Positions 6,238-7,548 of a stretch of DNA of 7,548 nt are shown piece by piece (the stretch's first letter is position 1; every line of letters starts with the position of its first letter). Origin of the DNA: Nitrospirae bacterium RBG_19FT_COMBO_42_15 (lineage in GTDB: Bacteria > Nitrospirota > CAKKRA01 > 9FT-COMBO-42-15); the NCBI GenBank assembly GCA_001803815.1, contig MHEL01000001.1, positions 1 to 7,548 on the forward strand. The letters run 5' to 3'. Under the pieces are notes generated by a model. That model saw only the letters and a program-made list of their open reading frames with translations, was not told the DNA's origin and made no database searches. The position numbers and the translations under genes were made by a program.

Positions 6238-6759
6238 CTAAGGTCTCATTACCCCTGTATATTCAGCAAGGGTTACATTCGTTTTATACGCCCTGTCGCT
6301 TACATAACCTAATGTCTTAATAAAATAATCAGGCTCTATCTTTCCCGGCATCATGGCAATCAGCGTCCCATCTGGTTCAACAAACCATGTTGTCGGCACC
6401 TCTCTAACACTATAGTGGGCAGCTAATTCTTTATATCCCATCTTCCTGCCTTTATAGCTGACCTCGCCCTGCATCTGAGCATCAACCATGATTGGGACAA
6501 ATCCTTTTTTAATTAAACTCCTGACCTCTTCATTGCTGTAAGTATCTTCGTCCATTTTCTTGCACCATTCGCACCAGCGGGTGACAAAATTGATTAATAC
6601 AAGCTTGCCCTCTTTTTTCGCAGTCTCCATTCCATCATTATAGCTGAGCCACTTGATGCCGCCTTTTTTAGCAAAACCTATCCCCTTTACGCCAAAGATA
6701 TAGCCAATGCCAAGACCGAACGTTATAAGAGCTGCTAAAATAATAAGTCTACTTCTCAC
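6238..6759 (-). CDS. Membrane-anchored thioredoxin-fold protein with CEWC active site
   Basis: This is a thioredoxin-like protein of 173 residues facing the cell exterior. An N-terminal hydrophobic anchor (about 5-25) is followed by the fold: KWLSYNDGMETAKKEGKLVLINF, then RWCEWCKKMDEDTY with Cys63 and Cys66, and the cis-proline loop REVPTTWFVEPDG (Pro122). The charged helix after the motif and the WC-x-WC pattern recall the thioredoxin_7, SoxW and DsbD C-terminal group more than ResA. The partner is unknown; it might take electrons from CcdA. The start is GTG at 6759 with AAGGA (6772-6768) 8 bases upstream; an ATG at 6765 is out of frame and stops at once. It lies 30 bases after the TPR gene and is probably co-transcribed with it. 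Its leader resembles that of the TPR protein (GLGIGYIFGVK against GLGAGYYFGMVK). The specific function is uncertain. Confidence 0.88.
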   Translation of the reverse strand: MRSRLIILAALITFGLGIGYIFGVKGIGFAKKGGIKWLSYNDGMETAKKEGKLVLINFVTRWCEWCKKMDEDTYSNEEVRSLIKKGFVPIMVDAQMQGEVSYKGRKMGYKELAAHYSVREVPTTWFVEPDGTLIAMMPGKIEPDYFIKTLGYVSDRAYKTNVTLAEYTGVMRP

Positions 6760-6789
6760 AACATGTTTCCTTAGTATGCCAAATGACCT

Positions 6790-7338
6790 TTATTTAAATC
6801 TTTCTAAAAATTTATTGGCCTCTTTGCCTATTGCAGATGCGGGGTCTATCGCAGCCGCCCTCTGCCATGCCTTTCTCGCCTCTATTTTACTGCCCTTTGA
6901 TATATGCGCAAAGCCGAGGCTGAGCCATAAACGTTGATACATGGGGTCTATATTTGTTCCCTTTGTTAACTCAGAGACAGCATCATCCGTCTTTCCAACA
7001 TAAAGATATGCCAAGCCGAGGTCATTGATAGAGTCAATATCCTTTGGATTTAGTTTAACAGCCTTCTTATATTCGGAAATGGCCTCTTCAAATTTACCGC
7101 TTTCAAAATATACATCAGCAAGCCTGCCAATTGCCTCTGCATCCTTTGGGTTTGAAGCTATACGCTCTTTAAAAACCTTTATTGCCTCATCCATTGCTGC
7201 CTGCTGGTTTTTTTCACTGGCCACTGCCTCTGTTTTATGGTTTTTGTCTTCAGGCTTCTTGACCATTCCAAAATAATATCCGGCGCCAAGACCGATAATC
7301 AATATAATTACAATAATTGCTGCCTTATTACGCATCAT
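6790..7338 (-). CDS. Membrane-anchored tetratricopeptide repeat protein
   Basis: The protein has 182 residues, with one N-terminal transmembrane anchor (about 6-24), a polar linker (25-46) and a helical repeat domain. Three consecutive 34-residue TPR units are visible at 66-99, 100-133 and 134-167, each ending in a xxNP or xxDP turn, plus a partial helix pair before them (47-65). TPR domains bind peptides or partner proteins. The layout resembles NrfG or the C-terminal part of CcmI, which hold apocytochrome c in System I; a similar role here is inference from the neighbouring ccs genes. Start: two adjacent ATGs (7338, 7335), with GAGG at 7347-7344, 5 or 8 bases away. The first is given. It is followed after 30 bases by the CEWC thioredoxin gene, so the two likely form an operon. 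Just upstream is a palindromic repeat element; I saw no convincing promoter. Confidence 0.88.
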   Translation of the reverse strand: MMRNKAAIIVIILIIGLGAGYYFGMVKKPEDKNHKTEAVASEKNQQAAMDEAIKVFKERIASNPKDAEAIGRLADVYFESGKFEEAISEYKKAVKLNPKDIDSINDLGLAYLYVGKTDDAVSELTKGTNIDPMYQRLWLSLGFAHISKGSKIEARKAWQRAAAIDPASAIGKEANKFLERFK

Positions 7339-7358
7339 TAGACCCTCTCGTTTAAAAA

Positions 7359-7386
7359 TCCTAAATCCTAATATCTAAATCCTAAA
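7359..7386. repeat. Four degenerate tandem heptamers (TCCTAAA)
   Basis: Within the left arm of the palindromic element the sequence reads TCCTAAA, TCCTAAT, ATCTAAA, TCCTAAA in direct succession. Unit positions are 7359, 7366, 7373 and 7380. The right arm has only a degenerate counterpart. Such heptads could expand or contract by slippage. No function is evident. Confidence 0.6.
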
Positions 7387-7417
7387 TAAATTCAAAATTC
7401 TAAATTCAAATAACCTA

Positions 7418-7441
7418 AACAAGTGGTTGCAACCCCTTGTT
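7418..7441. repeat. Core palindrome centred on GGTTGCAACC
   Basis: AACAAG, T, GGTTGCAACC, C, CTTGTT is self-complementary over 24 bases apart from one mismatched pair (7424/7435). It sits near the middle of the 143-base element and is more GC-rich than its flanks. It could be a protein-binding dyad or the tip of a cruciform. Confidence 0.6.
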
Positions 7442-7504
7442 GCTTGAATTTCTGTCATTTGATATTGTTTAGAGTTTGGCGCTTAGAATTTAGGATTTAT
7501 AATC

Positions 7505-7548
7505 TTACCTTGGCCTGTAGAACTCCTTATCAATTACAGTTTTAATAT
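7505..7548 (-). CDS. C-terminal end of an unrecognised upstream gene
   Basis: On the minus strand a frame enters from the right edge and reads IKTVIDKEFYRPR before TAA (7507-7505). The other two minus frames stop at once or within a few codons, and same-strand genes follow, so a real C-terminus is plausible. With 13 residues no family can be named. The stop lies only 6 bases before the boundary of the palindromic element, so the gene may have been shortened by the insertion. Confidence 0.45.
   Translation of the reverse strand, partial: IKTVIDKEFYRPR

Larger units (their letters stand above)
7356..7498. repeat. MITE-like palindromic element with 16-bp terminal inverted repeats
   Basis: The ends AAATCCTAAATCCTAA (7356-7371) and TTAGAATTTAGGATTT (7483-7498) are reverse complements at 15 of 16 positions. 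A second inverted pair, AAATTCAA (7402-7409) and TTGAATTT (7444-7451), is nearly coaxial with the ends, and a near-perfect palindrome lies at the core (7418-7441). The whole is thus a 143-base AT-rich imperfect palindrome without coding capacity. From memory, similar 'AAATCCTAAATCCTAA ... TTAGAATTTAGGATTT' sequences recur in many environmental bacterial genomes. It separates the upstream partial gene from the TPR gene and may contribute a termination or start signal. Confidence 0.7.

Noticed and set aside
7356..7441. CRISPR-like array from the repeated AAATCCTAA units
   Set aside because: The units are 7-base tandem copies without spacers and form arms of one palindrome; no cas genes are present.
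7339..7504. Promoter for the TPR gene inside the AT-rich repeat
   Set aside because: Several TAGAAT- and TTGAAT-like hexamers occur, but none pair at 16-18 bases. AT-rich repeats give such matches by chance.

Overview
The window holds a compact set of genes, all read from the minus strand, whose main content is a System II (Ccs/Res-type) cytochrome c maturation operon. In transcription order (right to left) it contains: the last 13 codons of an unrecognised gene (7548-7505); a palindromic, MITE-like repeat (about 7356-7498); a membrane-anchored TPR protein (7338-6790); a membrane-anchored thioredoxin-fold protein with a CEWC active site (6759-6238); a second palindromic repeat (6146-6223); a likely promoter and a GC-rich hairpin (6116-6050); then resB, ccsA, two consecutive TlpA/ResA-type thioredoxins, ccdA, an HtrA/Do protease and the first 124 codons of lgt, which runs off the left edge.

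The seven genes from resB to lgt look like one operon. The intergenic gaps are 10, 20, -4 (ATGA overlap), 45, 28 and 0 bases, and each start has a plausible ribosome binding site or a coupled stop/start. The biochemistry fits together. CcdA carries electrons across the membrane. The TlpA/ResA proteins use them to reduce the CXXCH cysteines of apocytochromes outside the cytoplasm. ResB and CcsA export and/or handle heme and carry out the ligation. HtrA (envelope protease) and Lgt (lipoprotein lipidation) add envelope quality control and lipoprotein maturation. The TPR and CEWC thioredoxin pair upstream could be accessory apocytochrome or thiol factors, but that is inference.

Organism: a bacterium of moderate-to-low GC. 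System II genes, the HtrA with two PDZ domains, and three kinds of small repeat would fit a Nitrospirota- or Desulfobacterota-like (former Deltaproteobacteria) genome: the CATTGCGAGC...GCTCGCAATG palindrome, the AAATCCTAA... terminal-inverted-repeat element, and a PPLEKGDK-encoding repeat inside one thioredoxin gene. This placement rests on memory of similar repeats and gene order, not on a search.

I found no clearly new defence, mobile or regulatory system. The most notable points are a small repeat captured in frame inside a thioredoxin gene, a nested palindromic element next to the TPR gene, a perfect 9-bp dyad upstream of the ccdA ribosome binding site, and an operon promoter with a hairpin at the predicted 5' end of the message. 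No stretch longer than 300 bases lacks a gene.
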